From NCBI RefSeq assembly GCF_043195105.1, contig NZ_JBAFWO010000002.1: a DNA stretch of 64,000 nucleotides; one strand, 5' to 3'. Position 1 is the stretch's first letter. Each line of letters opens with the position of its first letter. Position numbers and translations under genes: made by a program. The stretch comes from NCEH01 sp002257205 (lineage in GTDB: Bacteria; Pseudomonadota; Alphaproteobacteria; Rhizobiales; Xanthobacteraceae). The notes beneath the pieces were generated by a model. That model saw nothing but the letters and a program-made list of their open reading frames with translations, searched no databases and was not told where the DNA came from. Of this stretch, positions 17,372 through 24,971 are shown one piece after another.

Positions 17372-17422
17372 CCCGGGCGCGCGGGGGCAGGTGGCAGCAG
17401 CGCACCCGTACTTTCCCCTATT

Positions 17423-17436
17423 GGTACATATGTTCC
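17423..17436. promoter_or_regulatory. Palindrome in the phnA promoter region
   Basis: GGTACATATGTTCC is a 14-base palindrome with a single mismatched pair, immediately upstream of a second inverted repeat. Its TGTTC half resembles DeoR/SorC-type half-sites. It may be an operator or part of a larger two-site operator. Confidence 0.45.
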
Positions 17437-17441
17437 TTTAT

Positions 17442-17462
17442 CGTCACAAATGTGTTGTGACG
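17442..17462. promoter_or_regulatory. Candidate SorC operator upstream of phnA
   Basis: CGTCACAA and TTGTGACG form a perfect 8-bp inverted repeat around ATGTG. It sits in the divergent promoter between the regulator gene and phnA, the expected place for the regulator to bind. The arms also resemble a CRP-type TGTGA-N6-TCACA core in reverse order, so another factor is possible. Confidence 0.55.
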
Positions 17463-17575
17463 TTTTGATATCCCTCCAGCCGACGAAAACAGCTTTTGCA
17501 TCGCGCCCGCCAGGGGTGATGGTCGCGCGCATCGCGGCCGTGCGCCGGGGTGCGATTTCCAGGATGGATCGAGTG

Positions 17576-18859
17576 ATGGGTGAAACAGAGCAGGCGGCCG
17601 CGCGGGTCGCGTCCGAGGGGACGCCGGGCCGCAGTGTCAGCGTGAACGGGCGCGCCTATGCTTGGCCGGCGCAGCCGACCGTGGTGGTGTGCTTCGATGG
17701 CTGCGACCCCGCCTATGTGGCGGCGGCGCGCGCCGCGGGCGTCGTGCCGACCCTGGAGCGCATGTGCCGCGAGGGCTTTTCCGCCCTGGCGCTGGCGGCG
17801 ATGCCGACCTTCACCAATCCCAACAATGTCTCCATCGTCTGCGGCGTGCCGCCGGCGGTGCACGGGGTTTCCGGCAATTTCTATCTCGATCGTGAGACCG
17901 GCGCGGACGTCATGATAGTGGACGCGACGCCCATGCGCGCGCCGACCCTGCTCGCCGCCTTCTCGCAGGCGGGCGCGAAGGTTGTCGCCGTCACCGCGAA
18001 GGACAAGCTGCGCAAGGCGCTGGGCCACGGCCTCGCCGGCATCGCCTTTTCCGCCGAGAAGGCCGATGCGGCGCGCGCGGACGAGAACGGCATCAGCGAT
18101 CTCGCCGCCCTGGTGGGGCGCGGCGCGCCGGACCAGTACAGCGCCGATCTTTCGCTCTATGTGCTCGATGCCGGCATCCGCCTGCTGGAGACGCGCCGGC
18201 CGGACCTGAGCTATCTGTCCCTGTCCGATTATGTGCAGCACAAGCACGCCCCCGATGCGCCCGAGGCGCTCGCCTTCATGCAGGCGGTGGATGATCGCCT
18301 CGCGCGCATCCTGGCCCTCGGCGCCCGGCTCGGCATCGTCGCCGACCATGGCATGAGCGACATGGCGACGGCCGACGGCACGCCGAACGTGATCTATCTC
18401 GGCGATCGGCTGGACGCGCTGTTCGGGGCGGGCGCGACCCGCGTCATCTGCCCGATCACAGACCCGTTCGTGCGCCATCATGGCGCCCTCGGCGGCTTCG
18501 TGCGGGTGCATCTGCAACGACCGGACGTCGCGCCCGAGGCGGTGCTGGACGCGATCCGCCAGATGCCGGGCATCGCCCTTGCCGCGCCGCGCGCGGAAGC
18601 CTGCTTGCGGTTCGACCTGCCGGAGGATCGCGAGGGCGATATCGCGGTGATCGCCGGCAAGGGCATCGCGCTCGGCGCCCATGCGCGCGATCACGATCTG
18701 TCGCAATTGTCCGGCGCGCGCCTGCGCTCCCACGGCGGGCTGGAGGAACAGGTGGTGCCGTTCATCCTCTCCCATCCCCTGAAAGCGGACCGGGCGGGGC
18801 GGCTCCAGCTGCGCAATTACGATGTGTTTTCCGTGCTGCTCAACGACGTGGCGGCCTGA
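17576..18859 (+). CDS. phnA: Phosphonoacetate hydrolase
   Basis: PhnA cleaves the C-P bond of phosphonoacetate to acetate and phosphate; it is a di-zinc member of the alkaline phosphatase superfamily. With the start at 17576 (427 residues) the ligands can be placed at the spacing known from Sinorhizobium PhnA: Asp41 (CFDGCDP), nucleophile Thr80 (MPTFTNPNN), Asp218 and His222 (SLSDYVQHKHAP), Asp257/His258 (ADHGM) and His386 (LRSHGG). The start is uncertain; 17564 is also possible. No phnW or phnY is present, so the pathway would begin from imported phosphonoacetate or a similar compound. No signal peptide, hence cytoplasmic. Confidence 0.88.
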   Translation: MGETEQAAARVASEGTPGRSVSVNGRAYAWPAQPTVVVCFDGCDPAYVAAARAAGVVPTLERMCREGFSALALAAMPTFTNPNNVSIVCGVPPAVHGVSGNFYLDRETGADVMIVDATPMRAPTLLAAFSQAGAKVVAVTAKDKLRKALGHGLAGIAFSAEKADAARADENGISDLAALVGRGAPDQYSADLSLYVLDAGIRLLETRRPDLSYLSLSDYVQHKHAPDAPEALAFMQAVDDRLARILALGARLGIVADHGMSDMATADGTPNVIYLGDRLDALFGAGATRVICPITDPFVRHHGALGGFVRVHLQRPDVAPEAVLDAIRQMPGIALAAPRAEACLRFDLPEDREGDIAVIAGKGIALGAHARDHDLSQLSGARLRSHGGLEEQVVPFILSHPLKADRAGRLQLRNYDVFSVLLNDVAA

Positions 18860-18861
18860 AC

Positions 18862-20145
18862 ATGCGCCGCGCCATCCTGCTCATTCTCGACGGTCTGCGC
18901 CGCGACCTCCTCTCGCCGCGGACCACGCCGCGCCTCGCCGCATTCGCTGGCGGCGCCGAACGGTTCGACGCTTATCGCACGGTGTTTCCCTCCTGCACGC
19001 GCGTGGTTTCCGCCAGCCTTGCCACCGGCTGTTATCCGGCGCGCCACGGGCTCCAGGGCAACACCATGGCGCTGCTGGAAGGCGGCCATCTGGTGCGGCA
19101 CGATGCCGGGCATCCCGATTTCCTCCAGCACAAGCGGCGCGTGACCGGGCGCTCGCTCGCCATGCCGACCCTGGCCGAGCGGGTGAAGGACCACGGCGGC
19201 GCGGTGGTGTTCTCCAACGTCTCGCCGGGCGCGGCCTATGCCCATGATCCCGACGGGCACGGCCATGTCTATCATCGCGCGGGTTCGTTCGGCCCCGGCC
19301 GGGTGCCGATGGACGAGGCGTGTGCCCTGCGTGTGGGGCTGGATGTCGCCGGCGACCGGGCGATGGCCGAACGCTTCATCGCCGAGGCGGTACTGGCCCC
19401 CACGCCGCCCGCGCTGGCGGTGCTCTGGCTCGGCGAGCCCGATGCGAGCCAGCATGCGTTGGCGCTCGGCTCCCCGGCGCATCTGGCGATCCTTGCAGAA
19501 GCCGATCGCACCGCCGGGCGCGTCATGGACGCGGTGGCGGGCCTGCCCGATCGCGAGGAGGTGCTGTTCCTGGTGGGATCGGACCACGGCCACCAGAGCG
19601 TCGCCGGCGTGGTGGATGTGGAGGCGGAACTGGTCGCCGCCGGGCTGAAGGACGCGACGGAGTCCGACGAGGTGGTGGTCGCCTCCAACGGCACGTCGGT
19701 GCTGATCTATCTGCATGTGGACGCTGAGGCGCGCGCGCCGGCGCTCGCTCGTTTCCTCGCGGCCTGCGACTGGGCCGGCACGGTGATCGCGCGGGATAAG
19801 CTCGCCGAAATCGGCCAGGCGGGGGACAATGGCCTCGCCTTCGCGGTCTCCCTGCGGGCGAGCGATGCGCCGAACGCCTTCGGCATCCCCGGCAGCAGCC
19901 TTGCCGCCCGGCGGGCGGGGGAGAAGAAGGCGGATGTGATCGGCGCCGGCCAGCATGGCGGGCTCGGCGCGGCGGAGCAGGCGCCGTTCCTGATGATTTC
20001 CGGGCGCGGGTTCGGCGCCGACGTGGCGCGCGGGCACGCCGCCTGCGTGATCGACATCGCGCCCACCATCCTCACCCATCTCGGCCTTGCGGCTGGCGAC
20101 ATGGACGGGCGGCCGCTCCAGGCGGCAGGGGGCGGGCATGGCTGA
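18862..20145 (+). CDS. Alkaline-phosphatase-superfamily phosphodiesterase/phosphonate hydrolase
   Basis: A 427-residue cytoplasmic protein of the nucleotide pyrophosphatase/phosphodiesterase branch. Predicted metal and catalytic residues are Asp10 (LLILDGLRRD), nucleophile Thr46 (FPSCTRVVSASLATG), Asp194 and His198 (GEPDASQH), Asp241/His242 (GSDHGHQ) and His365 (GAGQHGG), so it should be active. It begins 2 bases after the phnA stop and overlaps the ABC ATPase gene by 8 bases. The substrate is unknown: a phosphodiester or phosphonate monoester that yields a PhnA substrate is the simplest idea. It is not a duplicate of PhnA, as sequence similarity is confined to the metal motifs. Confidence 0.8.
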   Translation: MRRAILLILDGLRRDLLSPRTTPRLAAFAGGAERFDAYRTVFPSCTRVVSASLATGCYPARHGLQGNTMALLEGGHLVRHDAGHPDFLQHKRRVTGRSLAMPTLAERVKDHGGAVVFSNVSPGAAYAHDPDGHGHVYHRAGSFGPGRVPMDEACALRVGLDVAGDRAMAERFIAEAVLAPTPPALAVLWLGEPDASQHALALGSPAHLAILAEADRTAGRVMDAVAGLPDREEVLFLVGSDHGHQSVAGVVDVEAELVAAGLKDATESDEVVVASNGTSVLIYLHVDAEARAPALARFLAACDWAGTVIARDKLAEIGQAGDNGLAFAVSLRASDAPNAFGIPGSSLAARRAGEKKADVIGAGQHGGLGAAEQAPFLMISGRGFGADVARGHAACVIDIAPTILTHLGLAAGDMDGRPLQAAGGGHG

Positions 20146-21253
20146 CATCGAATTGCACGCCATCGAGAAGCGCTATGGCGACACCCGGGTGGTGAACGGG
20201 GTGTCGCTGACCATCCGCGACGGCGAATTCCTCACCCTCGTCGGTCCCTCCGGCTGCGGGAAATCCACCCTGCTGCGGATCATCGCCGGGCTGGAGGCGC
20301 AGGACAGCGGGGAGGTGCGCGTCGGCGGCACGTGCGTGGACGACCGGCGCCCGAAGGAGCGCGACGTCGCCATGGTGTTCCAATCCTATGCGCTCTATCC
20401 CCACCTCAGCGTGTTCGACAATATCGCGCTGCCGCTGCGCACCCGCCGCCTGAGCTTCGCCGAGCGGCTGCCTTTGATCGGCCGCGCCTTTCCCCGCCGG
20501 CGCGGCATCGAACGGGCGATCCGCGCCGAGGTCGAGCAGGCCGCCGCCATGCTGGACGTTGCCCATCTGCTCCATCGCAAGCCGGGCCAGCTTTCCGGCG
20601 GCCAGCGCCAGCGCGTCGCGCTCGGCCGGGCCATGGTGCGCCACCCGGCGGTGTTCCTCATGGACGAGCCGCTGTCCAATCTCGACGCCAAGCTGCGGGT
20701 GCAGATGCGGGCCGAGATCACGGCGCTGCATCGCCGGCTCGGCGTCACCTTCATCTATGTCACCCATGATCAGGCCGAGGCCATGACCATGTCGGACCGG
20801 GTCGCGGTGATGATGGGCGGGGAATTGCTCCAGGTCGCCCCGCCCGAGATGCTATATCGCGATCCGCAGGATCTGCGGGTGGCCGAGATGATCGGCAGCC
20901 CGAAGATCAATGTGGTCTCGCGCGCCCATTGGGCCGCACTCGGCGGCGCCGAGCCGGGCGGCCTGCATGCCGACACGACCCAGCTCGCCTTCCGCCCGGA
21001 GGATGCCGCGATCGCCGGGCCGGGCGCCGGCATGCTGGGTGGAAGCCTCGCCAGCATCGAAAATCTCGGCTCCGACATTTTCTTGAACGTGACGCTCGCG
21101 CACGGGGCGGGCGCCATCGTCGTGCGCACCCATCCCGATGCGCCGCGCGCACAAATCGGGCATCCGGTCTGCGTGCGCGTCGAGCACGCGCGCCTGATGC
21201 AGTTCGACAGCCAGGGCCGGCGCCTTGCCGCACTTGCGCGGGTGGCGGCATGA
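20138..21253 (+). CDS. ABC transporter ATP-binding protein, UgpC/MalK type
   Basis: The 371-residue ATPase has Walker A GPSGCGKST (36-44), signature LSGGQRQR, Walker B FLMDEPLSNLDAK and the H-loop THDQAEAMT, followed by a TOBE-type regulatory domain (from about 240). An insert around LSFAERLPLIGRAFPRRRG between the Q-loop and signature is longer than usual. This CUT1 class normally energises sugar, glycerol-phosphate or related solute importers. Start at 20138 overlaps the upstream hydrolase by 8 bases; the next permease overlaps by ATGA. Confidence 0.93.
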   Translation: MADIELHAIEKRYGDTRVVNGVSLTIRDGEFLTLVGPSGCGKSTLLRIIAGLEAQDSGEVRVGGTCVDDRRPKERDVAMVFQSYALYPHLSVFDNIALPLRTRRLSFAERLPLIGRAFPRRRGIERAIRAEVEQAAAMLDVAHLLHRKPGQLSGGQRQRVALGRAMVRHPAVFLMDEPLSNLDAKLRVQMRAEITALHRRLGVTFIYVTHDQAEAMTMSDRVAVMMGGELLQVAPPEMLYRDPQDLRVAEMIGSPKINVVSRAHWAALGGAEPGGLHADTTQLAFRPEDAAIAGPGAGMLGGSLASIENLGSDIFLNVTLAHGAGAIVVRTHPDAPRAQIGHPVCVRVEHARLMQFDSQGRRLAALARVAA

Positions 21254-22188
21254 ACAGCGCCGCGCCCCATCTCATCCGCGCGGGCCGCGCGGAGAAGAGC
21301 GCGCGTCCGGGTGCCGGGCAGAGCGAGGCGCGGGTCGGCTGGCTCGCGGTCTCGCCCGCAGCGGTGCTGCTGATCGGCCTTCTGTTCGGTCCGGCGGCGG
21401 CGGTGGTGCTGTTCTCGCTCACCGACTGGCAGCTCGGCGGCGCCAGCTTCCATTTCATCGGGCTGGCGAATTTCCAGGCTTTGTTCGGCGATCCGATTTT
21501 CTGGAAGGCGCTCGGCAACACGCTGCTCTATGTCGTGCTCGTGGTGCCCGGCACGGTGGGCCTCGGCCTCGGCGTGGCGCTGCTCATTGAGGCGAGCCCG
21601 GGGCTGCGCGGCTTCTACCGGGCGGCGCATTTCCTGCCCGTCATGTCCACCATGTCGGCCATGGCGATCGTGTGGGGCACCATGCTCCATCCCACCATCG
21701 GCCTGGTGAACCGGGCGCTCGGCGCGATCGGGATCAGCGGCGTGAACTGGCTGCGCGACGAGCATACGGCGCTGCTCGCGCTGGCGGTCATCGGCATCTG
21801 GCAGGGGTTCGGCTTTGCCATGGTGCTGTTCGTCTCCGGCCTGAAGGCGGTGCCGCAGCATCTCTACGACGCCGCCGCCATCGACGGCGCGGACGGCCTG
21901 TTCGATCGCCTGCGCCTCGTCACCCTGCCCATGCTCGGGCCGGTGACCATGTTCGTGGTGATCCTCACCGCCAGCCGCGCGTTCGAAGTGTTCGACGCCG
22001 TGCGCGTGCTCACCCAGGGCGGGCCGAACTATGCCTCCGAGGTGCTGCTGCATCGCCTCTACACCGAAAGCTTCGATTTCCTGCGCACCGGCTATGGGGC
22101 GGCGCTGACCGTGGTCTATCTCGCCATCGTGGTCGCGCTCACGCTGACCCAGGCGAAGCTCCTCGAACGGCGGGTGCATTACACATGA
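21250..22188 (+). CDS. ABC transporter permease, UgpA/MalF type
   Basis: A 312-residue inner-membrane permease with about six transmembrane helices and the cytoplasmic coupling motif EAA loop (YDAAAIDGADGLFDRLRLVTLP). It begins with a hydrophilic N-terminus and then VGWLAVSPAAVLLIGLLFGP. The ATG overlaps the stop of the ATPase gene and its own stop overlaps the second permease, indicating strict co-translation. It pairs with the next gene as the import channel for the operon's phosphorus compound. Confidence 0.92.
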   Translation: MNSAAPHLIRAGRAEKSARPGAGQSEARVGWLAVSPAAVLLIGLLFGPAAAVVLFSLTDWQLGGASFHFIGLANFQALFGDPIFWKALGNTLLYVVLVVPGTVGLGLGVALLIEASPGLRGFYRAAHFLPVMSTMSAMAIVWGTMLHPTIGLVNRALGAIGISGVNWLRDEHTALLALAVIGIWQGFGFAMVLFVSGLKAVPQHLYDAAAIDGADGLFDRLRLVTLPMLGPVTMFVVILTASRAFEVFDAVRVLTQGGPNYASEVLLHRLYTESFDFLRTGYGAALTVVYLAIVVALTLTQAKLLERRVHYT

Positions 22189-23027
22189 GCGCGCAAAAGA
22201 GACGCCGCGGGCGCGCCGGCCGCATCGCGCGGCATGTCCTGCTCGCCTGCACCGCGGCCTTCGCGCTGGCGCCGTTCGTCTGGATGATCAGCCTCTCGAT
22301 CAAGCCGCCGCAGGAGATCTTCCAGGCGGATTTCCACCTGTGGCCGACGCAATTCTACGGCTTTGAGAATTATCGCATCGCCTTCACCGCCGCGCCCATG
22401 TTCACCTTCCTGCTGAACGGCTTGATGGTGTGCGCGGCGATCTTCACGCTGCAGCTTCTGGTCTGCGTGCCCTGCGCCTATGCGCTGGCGAAGCTGCGTT
22501 TCCACGGTCGCGATACCTTGTTCGCGGCGGTGCTGGTGGGCTTGCTGGTGCCGCCGCAGGCGCTGGCGATCCCCCATTTCGTGCTGCTCTACGTGTTCGG
22601 GCTTCTGGACACCTATGCGGCGCTGATCCTGCCCTGGGCGATTTCCGCCTTCGGCATCTTCCTGCTGCGGCAGTTCTTCCGCGCCATACCGGACGATGTG
22701 ATCCACGCGGCGCGGCTCGACGGGCTCGGCGAATTCGAAATTATCTGGCGCATCATGGTGCCCATGAGCGCACCGGCCCTGGCCGCGTTCGGCATCTTCT
22801 CGGTGGTCGCCCACTGGAATGATCTGTTCTGGCCGCTGATCGCGGTGCGCAGCGCGGACATCTCCACGCCCGCGCTCGGCATTCTCCTGTTCCGGGACGA
22901 TGAGGCGGGCCAGTTCCTCGGCCCGCTCATGGCGGGTGCGGCGATCATCGTCGCGCCGCTCCTACTCGCCTTCCTGATCGCGCAACGCCGGTTTATCGAC
23001 GGCCTTGCCGTGACGACCATGAAATGA
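22185..23027 (+). CDS. ABC transporter permease, UgpE/MalG type
   Basis: The 280-residue second permease shows APFVWMISLSIKPPQEIF near the N-terminus, typical of the MalG/UgpE group, six predicted helices and the EAA loop IHAARLDGLGEFEIIWRIMVP. ATGA overlap with the preceding permease gene. Its stop overlaps an upstream ATG of the binding-protein gene, although the latter probably starts further down. Confidence 0.92.
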   Translation: MSAQKRRRGRAGRIARHVLLACTAAFALAPFVWMISLSIKPPQEIFQADFHLWPTQFYGFENYRIAFTAAPMFTFLLNGLMVCAAIFTLQLLVCVPCAYALAKLRFHGRDTLFAAVLVGLLVPPQALAIPHFVLLYVFGLLDTYAALILPWAISAFGIFLLRQFFRAIPDDVIHAARLDGLGEFEIIWRIMVPMSAPALAAFGIFSVVAHWNDLFWPLIAVRSADISTPALGILLFRDDEAGQFLGPLMAGAAIIVAPLLLAFLIAQRRFIDGLAVTTMK

Positions 23028-23047
23028 CCCTCACGCGGAGATCCCCC

Positions 23048-24337
23048 ATGTTCGAACGACTGACCACCCGGCTCGGCCGGATAAGCGCGGGCGTCGCCAC
23101 CCTCCTGCTGGCGGGCACGGCCTGCGCCCAGGCGGAAGTGACGCTGGACGTGCTCTACACCACCCCCGGCACCTTCAATGCCCTTCAGCAGGAACTGGCC
23201 AAGCGCTTCACCGAGGCGCATCCCGACATCAAGGTGAAATTCCGCAACCCCGTGGCGGGCTATGAGGAAGCCGCGCAGCAGATCCTGCGCGACCAGATCA
23301 CCGGGCGGCTGCCGGACGTGGCGTTCAACGGCATCAACCAGATCGGCCTGTTCGTGGATCGCGGCCTCGGCGTGCCGCTGGATGCCTATGCCGAACAGGA
23401 CGGCGGGCTCGCCAAGCTCGGCTATTATCCGACGCTGGCGGAACTGGGCAAATGGAAGGGCAAGCTCTACGGCCTCACCTTCGCCGTCTCCACCCCGGTG
23501 CTCTATGTGAACGCCGACCTGCTGGCGAAGGCGGGCATCGATGTCGCGGCGCTCCCCAAGACCTGGCCGGAGCTGATCGCCGCCGGAAAAGCGGTCGAGG
23601 CCAAGGCCGGCACGCCGGTCACGGGCCTTTATTATCAATGGGAGCAGACCGGGAACTGGCTGTTCCAATCGCTGGTGACCAGCAAGGGTGGCCACATGCT
23701 CCAGCCCAACGGATGCAGCATCGCCTTCAATGACGATGCCGGCATGTGGGCGCTGAAGACGCTGGAATCCTTCGGCGCCTCGGGCATGCCCAACCTCGCG
23801 CTCGGCCAGGCGCGGCAATCTTTCGTCGCCGGCAGCATCGCCATCCTCGCCGACTCGACCTCCTATGTGGCGGCGGCGGATCGCCAGATCGCCGGCAAGT
23901 TCGCGTTCAAGACGCTCGCCTTCCCGCTCGCGGCGGCGGACGGCAAATTGCCCGCCGGCGGCAATGTCGCCATGGTGTTTTCCAAGGATGCCGAGCACCA
24001 GAAGGCCGCCTGGGAATTCGTGAAGTTCGTCACCGGCCCGCTCGGCCAGACGCTGATGGCCAATTACACCGGCTATATGCCGGGCAATGAAATCGCGGTG
24101 CGGCAGCCGGACCTGCTCGGCGCGTTTTATGCCAAGAACCCCAATCACATGACCAGCATCCAGCAATTGCCGGTGCTGACCGAATGGGCGTCCTTCCCCG
24201 GCGACAATTCGCTCAAGATCATCGAGGTGATCAAGAGCCATACCGAGAGCCTCGTGACCGGCAAGCGCAAGGCCGAGCAGGTGATGCCGGATCTGGTGCG
24301 CGACGTGAACGCCCTGCTGCCCAAATGCAGCGGCTGA
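23048..24337 (+). CDS. ABC transporter periplasmic solute-binding protein, UgpB type
   Basis: A 429-residue exported binding protein with a signal peptide (LGRISAGVATLLLAGTACAQA). Typical cluster-B stretches follow: TPGTFNALQQELAKRFTEAH, then YYQWEQTGNWLFQSLV and FSKDAEHQKAAWEFVKFVTG. These match glycerol-3-phosphate-binding UgpB-like proteins. The ATG at 23048 has GGAG 7 bases upstream and is preferred to the ATG at 23024 that overlaps the permease stop. With two phosphorus-releasing hydrolases in the operon, its ligand is probably a phosphonate or phosphoester; this is inference. Confidence 0.9.
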   Translation: MFERLTTRLGRISAGVATLLLAGTACAQAEVTLDVLYTTPGTFNALQQELAKRFTEAHPDIKVKFRNPVAGYEEAAQQILRDQITGRLPDVAFNGINQIGLFVDRGLGVPLDAYAEQDGGLAKLGYYPTLAELGKWKGKLYGLTFAVSTPVLYVNADLLAKAGIDVAALPKTWPELIAAGKAVEAKAGTPVTGLYYQWEQTGNWLFQSLVTSKGGHMLQPNGCSIAFNDDAGMWALKTLESFGASGMPNLALGQARQSFVAGSIAILADSTSYVAAADRQIAGKFAFKTLAFPLAAADGKLPAGGNVAMVFSKDAEHQKAAWEFVKFVTGPLGQTLMANYTGYMPGNEIAVRQPDLLGAFYAKNPNHMTSIQQLPVLTEWASFPGDNSLKIIEVIKSHTESLVTGKRKAEQVMPDLVRDVNALLPKCSG

Positions 24338-24370
24338 GCCGCGCGCTGCGGGTGGCACGCTAAGCTTTAA

Positions 24371-24406
24371 ACAGGCGGGCAGGGCACCATGGCTTGGCCC
24401 GCCTTT
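24371..24406. terminator. Terminator after the phosphonate operon
   Basis: AGGCGGGC (24373-24380) pairs perfectly with GCCCGCCT (24397-24404) across a 16-base loop, followed by TT. In reverse the hairpin is followed by TGTTT, so it can serve the convergent YciI gene as well. Confidence 0.75.
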
Positions 24407-24446
24407 AATGTCGCGCACACACAGCACCTGTGCGGCGCCGCGCGAT

Positions 24447-24869
24447 TCAGCGCCCGGCGATCTGCTCCTGATTTTGCGTGTGCAGGGCAACGAGGTCCGG
24501 TGTCAGCGCCTCGCCGAAATCGGCGAATTCGAACACCGGGCGGATTTCGATTTCGCTCGGGCCGGGCATGGGATTGGGGCAGCGCTTCACCCAGGCCACC
24601 GCTTCCGCCATGTCCTTGACCTGCCACATCCAGAAGCCGGCGACGATTGCCTTGGTCTCGGCGAACGGCCCGTCGATGACTGTGCGGCTCGTGCCGTCGA
24701 AGGCGACGCGCTTGCCCTTGGATGTCGGCTGCAGGCCGTCGCCGGACAGCATGATGCCAGCGGCGATCAGCTCCGCATTGAACTTGCCCATGGCTTCCAG
24801 CAATTCGCTGGAGGGCAACATCCCCGTTTCGCTCTCGGCGGTCGCCTTCACCATCACCATCACGCGCAT
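24447..24869 (-). CDS. YciI/DGPF-domain protein
   Basis: A 140-residue soluble protein starting MRVMVMVKATAESETG with the DGPFAETKAIVAGFWMWQV segment that defines the DGPF branch of YCII-related dimeric alpha-beta-barrel proteins. Function is generally unknown; such genes often sit beside ECF sigma factors, but none is visible here. An AGGAGAG ribosome site precedes the ATG. It is convergent with the phosphonate operon, and a gap of about 100 bases separates it from the efflux gene. Confidence 0.85.
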   Translation of the reverse strand: MRVMVMVKATAESETGMLPSSELLEAMGKFNAELIAAGIMLSGDGLQPTSKGKRVAFDGTSRTVIDGPFAETKAIVAGFWMWQVKDMAEAVAWVKRCPNPMPGPSEIEIRPVFEFADFGEALTPDLVALHTQNQEQIAGR

Positions 24870-24971
24870 GGGTCTCTCCTTTCAGGATCGGGGCGTTCCA
24901 TTCGCCTCCCGACCCAAGGACGCCGCATGCGACGCCGCGCCGACATGCGGCGCGATACTTTCAGGAGAACC

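Larger units (their letters stand above)
17231..17575. other. Divergent regulatory gap with repeat and operators
   Basis: This 345-base gap between the SorC gene and phnA holds a double-hairpin repeat (17275-17371) and, nearer phnA, an AT-richer promoter stretch with two palindromes (17423-17436, 17442-17462). No coding sequence is supported in it. Confidence 0.6.

Noticed and set aside
17442..17462. A CRP site
   Set aside because: A CRP site needs TGTGA-N6-TCACA; here the halves are in the opposite order (CGTCACAA then TTGTGACG), so the SorC interpretation is preferred.
22613..24490. 625-codon minus-strand frame opposite the permease and binding-protein genes
   Set aside because: Rich in His, Gly, Arg and Asp as expected of an antisense shadow; it crosses two real genes and a terminator.
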